This document shows positions 9,277-16,366 of a stretch of 64,000 nt of DNA, in pieces. The notes under the pieces were generated by a model. It was not told where the DNA came from and did no database searches. It saw only the letters and a program-made list of their open reading frames with translations. The position numbers and the translations under genes were made by a program. Source of the stretch: Aquimonas sp964586455 (GTDB lineage Bacteria; Pseudomonadota; Gammaproteobacteria; Xanthomonadales; Xanthomonadaceae); the NCBI GenBank assembly GCA_964586455.1, contig CAZPHV010000017.1, forward strand, positions 1 through 64,000, written 5' to 3'. Numbering within the stretch: the stretch's first letter is position 1; every line of letters starts with the position of its first letter.

Positions 9277-11157
9277 TCAGAGATCGCGGGCTACGCGGAA
9301 GCCCAGGCGGGCATTGGTGGTGGTCGGTGAGGCAGTCAGGCGAAAGGCGGAGCGCGCCTGATCGGGCGAGCTCGCCCAGGAGCCGCCACGAATCACGCGG
9401 CGGTTGCAGCCCGGGTTGACCCAGGCTGTGCCGTCGGTCGGCGCGCGCTGGAAGTTGTCGTGCCAGCAGTCTTCCACCCACTCCGACACGTTGCCGTTGA
9501 TGTCGTGGATGCCGAAGCGATTGGCCTCGTAGCTGCGAATCGGTGCAGGCCCCCAATAGCCGTCGGAATAATCGGGGAACGCGTTGACCCAGTTGCGACG
9601 GGTGTCGCTGCGATCGCCGTCGCCGGTGAGATTGCCGACCAGGCGCGTCGGGTTGCCTTCGCCCCAGGGGTAGCGGGTCTGGGTGCCGGCGCGCAGCACG
9701 TACTCGAACTCGGCTTCTGACGGCAGTCGGTAGGTCTTGCCGGTCTGCTGCGAAAGCCAGTCTGCGTAGGCTTTGGCGTCCACCCAGGACACATGGATGA
9801 CCGGCATTTCAGCCGCTGCGCTGCGGCCGTTGTGATCGCTCTGCCAGGTCACGCCGCTGCGCGCCGTCATGCTGCCGCTGCGCTCGTCATAGATCGTCGA
9901 GCTACCGTTCTGGACCGAGCTGGGCGTGTAACCGGTCGCGTTCACGAAGGTGCGGAACTGGCCCACTGTGACTTCGGTACGCGCCAGCGCAAACCCGCGC
10001 TGGATCCTGACCGCAAACCGCGGGCCTTCATTGCTCTTTCGGTCCGGCTCGTTCTCCGGAGACCCCATCTGGAAGCTGCCCAGCGGAATCACCACCAGTT
10101 CGGGCGCCGTGCCGCCTGCGGAGAGCGGATCGCTGACGCTCTGCCCCGGCCGCAGCGAGGCGTAGCTGCGCGCGTTCTCGATGCCGACCCTGAGCTGTTC
10201 GGCGCCATCCGCGCCTGCGGATTCGCTGTCGAGTTGCCCCAGCAGGCGCTGCGCTTCGTCCAGGTTGCCGGCTTCCAGCGCCGCGTTGCCTTGCTGGAGA
10301 AGCTCGCGGGCGCGCTGCTCACGCAGCTCAACCACGCGCGCGCTGGCGTCTTGGACGGCCTCGGAGCCCGGTGATACGCGCCCCGCATCCGCGAGCATGC
10401 GCTCGGAATCCGAGAAGTTGCCCGACTCTGCGGCCGTTGATGCGCGCTCGACCAACAGTCGCTCGACCCGTGCCAAGCCCTCTCGTGCGCCAGGGTTATT
10501 GGCATCGCCGCGCAGAATCTGGCGGTAGATCTCCGACGCGTTGTCGCCCTCGGGCTCGACCAGCTGGCCCGCCTGCTCCAGGCGTTGGGCTTCCGCGAGC
10601 AGGGTCGCCACTTCGCGGCCCGACTCGAGCTTTGCGCGCAGGGAGGCCAGGCCCGGGCTGTCCGGGCGCAACGGCGCGACCACGCCGACAATGCGCACGG
10701 ATTCATTGAAACGCGCTTGCGCGAAGGCTTGCTCGCCTCGCTCCAGCAGGGCATTCACCACTCGATCGATACCGGCGCGCCCTTCGGTGCTGTCCGGCTC
10801 GTTCTGGAGCACCGCGGTAAACAAGGCCAGCGCGCTGGTGTCGCCTTGGTCCAATCGCCCTGCGGCGAGCGCGCGGTCGGCCTCCCGCAGAGTCTCTGCG
10901 ACGTTGAAGTTCGGCAGCGGCGCGTATTCGGGCGTCCACTCCTGCCCCACCGTGGAGTCCATCAAGCGGCGACGCATGCCGGTCCCAGCCTCTTCCGTCG
11001 TTTCCTCAGTCGTCTCGCCTTCGCTTGAGGTCACGGGTGCCTGCGCCGCAGCGGGCGCGGCTGCGTCCGTGTTCTGCGGGTCCGAGCCGCTGCAACCTGC
11101 AAGCAGGAATACCAGCGCGGCCATTCCGCCGCCCTTCTTGATGAAACCCTTCGACAC
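9277..11157 (-). CDS. Lipoprotein with helical repeats and a sulfatase-modifying-factor (FGE-like) domain
   Basis: This 626-residue protein has a lipoprotein signal peptide with lipobox LLAGCSG (Cys about 22). A Thr/Glu/Ala-rich linker follows (about residues 25-60). A long helical section comes next (about 75-340), with TPR-like units such as LLQQGNAALEAGNLDEAQRLLGQL and RASTAAESGNFSDSERML. The C-terminal SUMF1/FGE-sulfatase domain (about 350-626) includes VIPLGSFQMGSPENEPD, YRLPSEAEFEYVLRAGTQTRYPWGE, GNVSEWVEDCW, VIRGGSWASS and LGFRVARDL. I do not see the paired active-site cysteines of true formylglycine-generating enzymes, so it is probably a binding or scaffold member. The GTG start has a strong GGAGGAGG site. 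It is likely anchored in the outer membrane. Confidence 0.85.
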   Translation of the reverse strand: MSKGFIKKGGGMAALVFLLAGCSGSDPQNTDAAAPAAAQAPVTSSEGETTEETTEEAGTGMRRRLMDSTVGQEWTPEYAPLPNFNVAETLREADRALAAGRLDQGDTSALALFTAVLQNEPDSTEGRAGIDRVVNALLERGEQAFAQARFNESVRIVGVVAPLRPDSPGLASLRAKLESGREVATLLAEAQRLEQAGQLVEPEGDNASEIYRQILRGDANNPGAREGLARVERLLVERASTAAESGNFSDSERMLADAGRVSPGSEAVQDASARVVELREQRARELLQQGNAALEAGNLDEAQRLLGQLDSESAGADGAEQLRVGIENARSYASLRPGQSVSDPLSAGGTAPELVVIPLGSFQMGSPENEPDRKSNEGPRFAVRIQRGFALARTEVTVGQFRTFVNATGYTPSSVQNGSSTIYDERSGSMTARSGVTWQSDHNGRSAAAEMPVIHVSWVDAKAYADWLSQQTGKTYRLPSEAEFEYVLRAGTQTRYPWGEGNPTRLVGNLTGDGDRSDTRRNWVNAFPDYSDGYWGPAPIRSYEANRFGIHDINGNVSEWVEDCWHDNFQRAPTDGTAWVNPGCNRRVIRGGSWASSPDQARSAFRLTASPTTTNARLGFRVARDL

Positions 11158-11350
11158 TCTTCCTCCTCCCCGCCCCTGTGCGGGATTGTTGGACGTGCGG
11201 GACGCAGGCGGCCCACTCTAAAGTTCACGCCGCTGTGATGCGGCTGACCCGCGATCTTGCGGGCCTGCAGCCCTCGGTGAGCGTGATGGAGTTCAAAGGA
11301 TGCAGGCAAAGGGGCTATCGTTGCGACCTCTTTGCGCAGGAATCAATCGA

Positions 11351-12451
11351 ATGAAGTGGATCGACAGTGCCGCCGACGCGGCCTGCCTGCAGGACTGGAA
11401 CGACGCCGGCCCGGTCGCGATGGACACCGAGTTCATGCGCGAAAAGACCTTCTACCCCGAACTCGCTCTGGTCCAGCTGGGGCGGACAGGAGAGATTCTG
11501 CTTCTGGACGCACCGCGGCTGGGGCGACTGCCGGCGATGATCGCGCTGCTGCAGGCGCCCTGCCTGAAGGTGATGCACAGCGCCAGCGAAGACCTGCAGG
11601 CCCTGCACCACACTTACGGAGTTCTGCCGCAGCCGCTGTTCGACACCCAGGTGGCGGCGAGCCTGGTTGGGCTGGATCCGTCGATGAGCTATCAGAAGCT
11701 GGTCGCCGAGCTGTGCGGCGTGCCGCTGGAAAAAGGCGAGACTCGCTCCGACTGGCTGCGCCGGCCGCTCAGCGAATCGCAGCTGCACTACGCCGCGGAT
11801 GATGTTCGCTACCTGCTCGAACCCCACGCCGAACTGTCGCGGCGCCTCGACGCGCTGGGACGCCGGGCCTGGCTGGACGAAGACTGCCAGCGCGCGATCG
11901 ACCAGGCCATCGCCAGCGATGACCCGCAGCCGCATCTGGCGGTGCGACCGGCGCAGGGTCTGCCGCGCAGCGTGCAGGCGCGACTGCGGCGCATGCTGCG
12001 CTGGCGCGACGCCCAGGCACGCGCCGGCAATCGCCCGCGCTGGTGGGTGTTGGACCCGGGGATGGCGCTCGATCTCGCGAAACGCGCACCGATGGAGCGA
12101 ACCGCCTTCGAGCAATTGCTCGATCGCAATCCGAAGTCGCCGCGCAAGCGGCGCGACGAGCTGTTCGATCTGGCCTGCGCCGAGCCGAGCGCGGAAGAAC
12201 TCGACATCCCGCTCGCCGAGCTTCCCGACCCGCAGGAACGCGATCAGCTGCGGAAACTGCAGCAGGCGGTCGCTGCGGTCGCAGGCGAGCTGGAACTCAA
12301 CGAGTCGGTGCTGGCCTCGCGGCGCCATCTGGAGACCCTCCTGCGCGAAGGACGCTGGTCGAGCCACCTCTCGGGCTGGCGACGCGGCCTGCTCGAGTCG
12401 AAACTGGTGCCACTGCTGCCGGAAGCGCGACGCGCAAGCGCCGCGTCCTGA
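11351..12451 (+). CDS. rnd: Ribonuclease D
   Basis: This 3'-5' exoribonuclease trims tRNA precursors and other structured RNAs. From MKWIDSAADA (11351) it has 366 residues. The DEDD catalytic residues are visible: DTEF (D25, E27), SASEDLQAL (second Asp) and HYAADDVRYL (YxxxD, third Asp). An HRDC domain follows from about residue 205 (MLRWRDAQARAGNRPRWWVLD). The start has AGGAA upstream; a longer frame from 11300 adds 17 unconserved residues. It is divergent from the lipoprotein gene. tRNA-Ala lies 76 bp downstream, so an RNase D next to a tRNA gene is fitting but probably coincidental. Confidence 0.96.
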   Translation: MKWIDSAADAACLQDWNDAGPVAMDTEFMREKTFYPELALVQLGRTGEILLLDAPRLGRLPAMIALLQAPCLKVMHSASEDLQALHHTYGVLPQPLFDTQVAASLVGLDPSMSYQKLVAELCGVPLEKGETRSDWLRRPLSESQLHYAADDVRYLLEPHAELSRRLDALGRRAWLDEDCQRAIDQAIASDDPQPHLAVRPAQGLPRSVQARLRRMLRWRDAQARAGNRPRWWVLDPGMALDLAKRAPMERTAFEQLLDRNPKSPRKRRDELFDLACAEPSAEELDIPLAELPDPQERDQLRKLQQAVAAVAGELELNESVLASRRHLETLLREGRWSSHLSGWRRGLLESKLVPLLPEARRASAAS

Positions 12452-12527
12452 GCGCGCAGACCGGCCCCGCAGGCACGTACCCGGCCCTTGGCAGGGCCCG
12501 ACCCAGCGACTATGATTCGGGGTTCGT

Positions 12528-12603
12528 GGGGCGGTAGCTCAGCTGGGAGAGCGCTGCGTTCGCAATGCAGAGGTCGGGAGTTCGATCCTCCTCCGCTCCA
12601 CCA
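12528..12603 (+). tRNA. tRNA-Ala (anticodon CGC)
   Basis: This 76-nt tRNA has a 7-bp acceptor stem (GGGGCGG with CCGCTCC, one G-U pair) and a D arm in TAGCTCAGCTGGGAGAGC. The anticodon stem CTGCG/TGCAG carries loop TTCGCAA, giving anticodon CGC for GCG codons. The T arm contains GTTCGATCC and the CCA end is encoded. It is followed at once by an intrinsic terminator and then by the accessory island, so its 3' end is a plausible old integration site. I find no duplicated copy of the tRNA 3' end at the far side of the island. Confidence 0.97.
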
Positions 12604-12610
12604 ACACCAG

Positions 12611-12644
12611 AAGGGCCCGGATGACCTCCGGGCCCTTTTTCTTT
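12611..12644 (+). terminator. Intrinsic terminator of tRNA-Ala
   Basis: An 11-bp perfect stem (AAGGGCCCGGA and TCCGGGCCCTT) with a five-base loop runs directly into TTTTCTTT. It lies 7 bp after the tRNA CCA end. Confidence 0.92.
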
Positions 12645-12884
12645 GCCCGAATCCCCGCGCGGCGCGGACTGCTGGGCTTCGGCCTTGCAGGTGGGCGTCG
12701 GCCCGAACTACCAAAATCGCCGAGCTTCCGGGCCTGCCCATTCTCTGTTCTCTGCTTCGCTTTCGGGTAGACAAAGGCAAATTGCCTGCCAAAAGAGCTA
12801 CTTACGCGAGCAAGTTCGCCGTCATCGATGGTCACGATAGACCTCGTAGGTTTGGATACTCTCGCCGGAGGGTGATCCACGGCT

Positions 12885-14246
12885 ATGGGGATGAGGATGA
12901 TCACGAGGGAAGATCTCTACGAGTTGGTTTGGTCGACACCGATGATCAGGGTGGCCGAGAAGTTCGAAGTGTCAGGAAGCTACCTCGCACGGGTGTGCAC
13001 TGAGCTGCGGGTGCCCCGCCCAGAGCGTGGCTACTGGGCCAAGCTGGCGGTGGGACAGTCGCCACTACGGCCGGCGCTTCCAGTACCGCTGCCGGGTGAT
13101 CCAGTTGCGTGGTCTCGCACCGGCGAGCTTCCGGCTCCGGCAGTGCCGAAGCCCCGTCAGTCACCCTGCCTCCGCGTTCGAAGACGTGCTCGGCCCGTGA
13201 CTGGCACCCACGGCCTGATCCTCGGCGCGAAGGAGCACTTCCTCGCAAGCCGCAAGGTCGACGACGCTGAGCACCTGAAGCCGTACAAGAAGCTTCTGGT
13301 CGACATCACCGTCTCCCGTTCTGGGCTCGACAAGGCCCTGGCTTTCGCGAACGACCTGTTCAACGCCTTGGAGTCTGTCGGTCATCGCGTAGTCATTGCG
13401 CCGCCCGATAGCCAGTTCCGGCGCGAGCGCATCCAAGAGAAGGAAGATCCGCCGAAGAAGGACCCCCGGCAGGATCCTTACGGCTACGACCGACTCTGGT
13501 CGCCATACCGTTCGACGGTTGCCTACGTTGACTCGCTCGCTTTCGGCTTGGCCATCGTCGAGATGACCGAGTCAGTCGCGATGCGGTACGTCAACGGCAA
13601 GTACATCCGCGAGTCGGATTACGTGCCACCCAAAGCGTCCAGACGCTACGTCGACCACACCTGGACGACAACCCAAGATCTGCCGTCGGGCCGCCTGAGG
13701 CTGGTCGTCTACTCGCCTTATGGAAGCGTCTCGTGGTCGACGTCATTCCAGGAGACCAAGCTGCGCAGCCTGACCACGGACATCCCACAGATCATCGAGA
13801 CCATCGAGAACGCGACCGCGACCGTGACCGAGAAGCTGCGCGAGGCCGAGCGACAGGCCGAGATCTGGCGGCGGGAGAGACTTGCCGAAGATGAGCGGCG
13901 TCGGCAGGAAGAAGACCGAAAGCGCGAAGCGCAGTCCATCAAGGACAGTCGCGACCAGCTGGAACGGGTCATTCAATCATGGGCGAAGGTCGTCAGCCTG
14001 GAGCAGTTCTTCCAGGGCATCGAGGATCGGGCGCAGACTCTTCCCGAAGTGGAACGTCAGGCAATACTCGACCGGCTGCAGCTCGCCCGGGACTTCGTCG
14101 GCACCCAGGAGCCCTTGGACTTCTTCTGTGGATGGAAGACTCCGCTTGAACGTTACGTGCCGCTATCGCGCCGTGCTTTGCCTGCACAAGACGTCGATGA
14201 CGCAGACGAGGAGTGGTCAGATGGCTCCAGTGCAAACGGATGCTGA
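12885..14246 (+). CDS. HTH and coiled-coil protein of unknown function (island gene 1)
   Basis: This 453-residue protein is the first gene after tRNA-Ala. Residues 5-55 read like a small DNA-binding helix-turn-helix: ITREDLYELVWSTPM, VAEKFEVSGSYLARVC, then RVPRPERGYWAKL. I have seen this N-terminal pattern in uncharacterised proteins of mobile islands. The middle (about 100-300) is a mixed alpha/beta region without motifs I can name. Residues about 305-365 form a strongly charged coiled coil (REAERQAEIWRRERLAEDE). A conserved-looking tail includes LDFFCGWKTPLERY. GGAGGG precedes the ATG at 12885; in-frame ATGs two and four codons on are alternatives. No catalytic motif is visible. A regulator or sensor is possible but inferred. 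Confidence 0.8.
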   Translation: MGMRMITREDLYELVWSTPMIRVAEKFEVSGSYLARVCTELRVPRPERGYWAKLAVGQSPLRPALPVPLPGDPVAWSRTGELPAPAVPKPRQSPCLRVRRRARPVTGTHGLILGAKEHFLASRKVDDAEHLKPYKKLLVDITVSRSGLDKALAFANDLFNALESVGHRVVIAPPDSQFRRERIQEKEDPPKKDPRQDPYGYDRLWSPYRSTVAYVDSLAFGLAIVEMTESVAMRYVNGKYIRESDYVPPKASRRYVDHTWTTTQDLPSGRLRLVVYSPYGSVSWSTSFQETKLRSLTTDIPQIIETIENATATVTEKLREAERQAEIWRRERLAEDERRRQEEDRKREAQSIKDSRDQLERVIQSWAKVVSLEQFFQGIEDRAQTLPEVERQAILDRLQLARDFVGTQEPLDFFCGWKTPLERYVPLSRRALPAQDVDDADEEWSDGSSANGC

Positions 14247-14394
14247 GCGCCTCGCGGAATCAGCGACCAAACGCCGCCATGACCGCCTGCTGCGCCACCC
14301 AGTCCGTCGGCGTTGGATTGCGCTGAAACCACAGCAGGCTTATGCATGGCGGCTGCTGGCCGGCAGTCATGGGATGCGCCCTGGGGGGGGGTGA
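14221..14394 (+). CDS. Very small basic protein ending at a nine-G run (possible frameshifted gene)
   Basis: The ATG at 14221 has GAGGAG upstream and lies inside the last codons of the preceding HTH gene in another frame, so it looks translationally coupled. The predicted 57-residue product is basic (ATKRRHDRLLRHPVRRRW) and ends MRPGGG. Its last codons are a run of nine G (14383-14391) followed immediately by TGA. With ten (or seven) Gs the frame would read on as VIGSPMNALFDA to a TAA at about 14430. This suggests a slipped or phase-variable tract, or a sequencing error. I do not recognise a family. Confidence 0.45.
   Translation: MAPVQTDAERLAESATKRRHDRLLRHPVRRRWIALKPQQAYAWRLLAGSHGMRPGGG
14383..14391 (+). 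repeat. Homopolymeric G9 tract
   Basis: Nine consecutive Gs lie at the 3' end of the small gene at 14221. Their number decides whether translation stops at once or continues 11-12 codons further. Confidence 0.9.
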
Positions 14395-14531
14395 TTGGGA
14401 GCCCGATGAACGCGCTGTTCGACGCCTAAGCCAAGCGTCCCGTAGCCGTTGCCGGCGCCACCTGATAACTTCCGTCCAGTGCGATTGAAACCGACTCTAT
14501 GCCGCACCAGCCGTCGCCGATGGAGCGCGTG

Positions 14532-14744
14532 ATGACCGAACCTTGGGTGTCCGTGGAACAGATCGCCGAGCATCTTGGCGTCACCCGCGATTCCATCTAC
14601 CGCTGGATCGACCGCAAGGGACTTCCCGCTCATCGCGTGGGGCGGCTGTGGAAGTTCAAGGCCTCCGAGGTCGATGACTGGGTGCGTGCCGGTGGCGCGA
14701 ACGACGAACGCAACGTGGGCGGCACCGCCGCCGGCAAGAACTGA
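14532..14744 (+). CDS. Excisionase-family helix-turn-helix protein
   Basis: This protein has about 70 residues starting at MTEPWVSVEQIAEHLGV. The MerR/excisionase-type winged HTH is clear: VSVEQIAEHLGVTRDSIYRWI, then KGLPAHRVGRLWKFKASEVDDWV. A GGAG lies six bases before the ATG at 14532; an upstream ATG (14499) would add 11 residues with weaker support. It precedes mod by 14 bp. Small HTH genes of this type often head restriction-modification operons, where they probably set expression. No integrase is nearby, so a role as true excisionase is unlikely. Confidence 0.88.
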   Translation: MTEPWVSVEQIAEHLGVTRDSIYRWIDRKGLPAHRVGRLWKFKASEVDDWVRAGGANDERNVGGTAAGKN

Positions 14745-14758
14745 GGGTTACCAGACAC

Positions 14759-16363
14759 ATGCCCACTCTGAACTGGATCGGCAAAGAAGCCGTCGTCAAA
14801 CATCACAAGGACGTGCCGTTCCGCCTGCTGGAGCCGGTGCCGGAACTGTCCTGCGGCGACAGCGGGAGCGGCAACCTCATCGTGCAGGGCGACAACCTGC
14901 ACGCGCTCAAGGCGCTGCTGCCGCGCTACGCCGGGCAGGTGAAATGTATCTATATCGACCCGCCCTACAACACCGGCAACGAGGCCTGGGTCTACAACGA
15001 CAACGTCAACAGCCCGGAGATTCGCCGATGGCTGGGCGAGGTCGTCGGCAAGGAAGGCGAGACGCTGGATAGGCACGACCGCTGGCTGTCGATGATGTAT
15101 CCGCGGCTCGTGCTGCTGAAACAGTTTCTCCGCGACGACGGCGCCATCTTCATTTCCATCGATGACAACGAGGTGGCGACGCTGAGATTGCTGATGGATG
15201 AGATCTTCGGCGCGAAGAATTTTGTGGCATCCGCCATCTGGAACATGATGGACAGCCCAAAGAATAGCGCCCGGCATCTCAGCGAGGATCACGAATATGT
15301 GGTCCTGTACGCGGCGAACAAAGAGAAGTGGAGACCGAATGCTCTACCTCGTAGCGAGGCAATGATCGCGCGGTACAAGAATCCCGATAACGATCCGCGT
15401 GGGCCATGGTTGCTCTCCGACTTGGCGGCCCGCAACTTCTACGCCCAAGGCAGGTACGCTATTGCGACGCCGTCCGGGAAGATTATTGATGGACCTCCCT
15501 CGGGAAGTTACTGGCGAGTCAGCGAAGAAAAGTTCTGGGAGCTCGACAGAGACAACCGCATCTGGTGGGGAAAAAGCGGGAGCAATCGTCCTGGCATTAA
15601 GCGCTTCCTAACCGATGTGAAGGATGGAGTTGTGCCACGGACTCTTTGGCCGTGGCAGGAGGTTGGTAGCACGCGGCATTCAAAACAAGAGATCAGCCAG
15701 ATTCTCAATCTTGGAGCGTCGAGCGATCTTTTCGTCACACCCAAACCGACTGCGTTGATCCAGCGCATCCTTCAGATTGCGACAGACTCAGATTCTCTCG
15801 TGCTGGATAGCTTTGCTGGCTCGGGAACTACAGGCCATGCAGTTCTCAAGCAAAACGCCGAGGATGGCGGCAGTCGTCGATCCCTCCTGGTTGAGATGGA
15901 CGCAGGCATTGCCAGAAACCTCACGGCGGAACGCGTCAAACGCATCGCGGTCGGCTACAAAAACGCGAAAGGGCAATTTGTTGAAGGCCTCGGCGGCGGC
16001 TTTCAGTTCTGCCGCCTCTCGGCAGAACCGCTGTTCGATGCTGAGGGCCAAATTCGCCGCGATGTGAGCTTCGCGCAATTGGCCGAATTCGTCTGGTTTG
16101 CCGAAACCGGCACCGGCTACACGGGTCACGCCGACTCGCCGCTGCTCGGCGTGCACGAGGGCCGCGCGATTTACCTGCTGTACAACGGCATCCTCAAGGA
16201 CCGTTCGGTCGTTGGCGGCAATGTGCTGACCGGCCCGGTGTTCGAAGTGCTGCCGAAATTCGCCGGCCCCAAGGTGATCTACGCTGCCGCCAACCGCATG
16301 GGTGGCCGCGCCGCGCGCGAGGGCATCACTTTCAAGCAAACCCCTTACGCGCTGGAGGTGTAG
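14759..16363 (+). CDS. mod: Type III restriction-modification DNA adenine methyltransferase (Mod)
   Basis: This 534-residue beta-class N6-adenine methyltransferase carries the catalytic YIDPPYNTG (about residues 65-73) ahead of the SAM-binding DSFAGSGTTGHAV (about 349-361), the permuted order of type III Mod proteins. In type III systems Mod both methylates one strand and supplies sequence recognition to Res. The target-recognition section (about residues 160-330) has visibly lower GC than its flanks: 15481-15540 counts 30 G+C in 60 bases, against 44 in 60 at 14881-14940. This suggests a swapped recognition domain. It is shorter than EcoP15I Mod as I recall it (about 640). The stop is 3 bp before res. 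Confidence 0.94.
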   Translation: MPTLNWIGKEAVVKHHKDVPFRLLEPVPELSCGDSGSGNLIVQGDNLHALKALLPRYAGQVKCIYIDPPYNTGNEAWVYNDNVNSPEIRRWLGEVVGKEGETLDRHDRWLSMMYPRLVLLKQFLRDDGAIFISIDDNEVATLRLLMDEIFGAKNFVASAIWNMMDSPKNSARHLSEDHEYVVLYAANKEKWRPNALPRSEAMIARYKNPDNDPRGPWLLSDLAARNFYAQGRYAIATPSGKIIDGPPSGSYWRVSEEKFWELDRDNRIWWGKSGSNRPGIKRFLTDVKDGVVPRTLWPWQEVGSTRHSKQEISQILNLGASSDLFVTPKPTALIQRILQIATDSDSLVLDSFAGSGTTGHAVLKQNAEDGGSRRSLLVEMDAGIARNLTAERVKRIAVGYKNAKGQFVEGLGGGFQFCRLSAEPLFDAEGQIRRDVSFAQLAEFVWFAETGTGYTGHADSPLLGVHEGRAIYLLYNGILKDRSVVGGNVLTGPVFEVLPKFAGPKVIYAAANRMGGRAAREGITFKQTPYALEV

Positions 16364-16366
16364 GCC

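Noticed and set aside
14532..14744. Excisionase-like gene taken as proof of an integrative element
   Set aside because: No integrase or recombinase is visible in the island; such HTH genes also precede restriction-modification operons.
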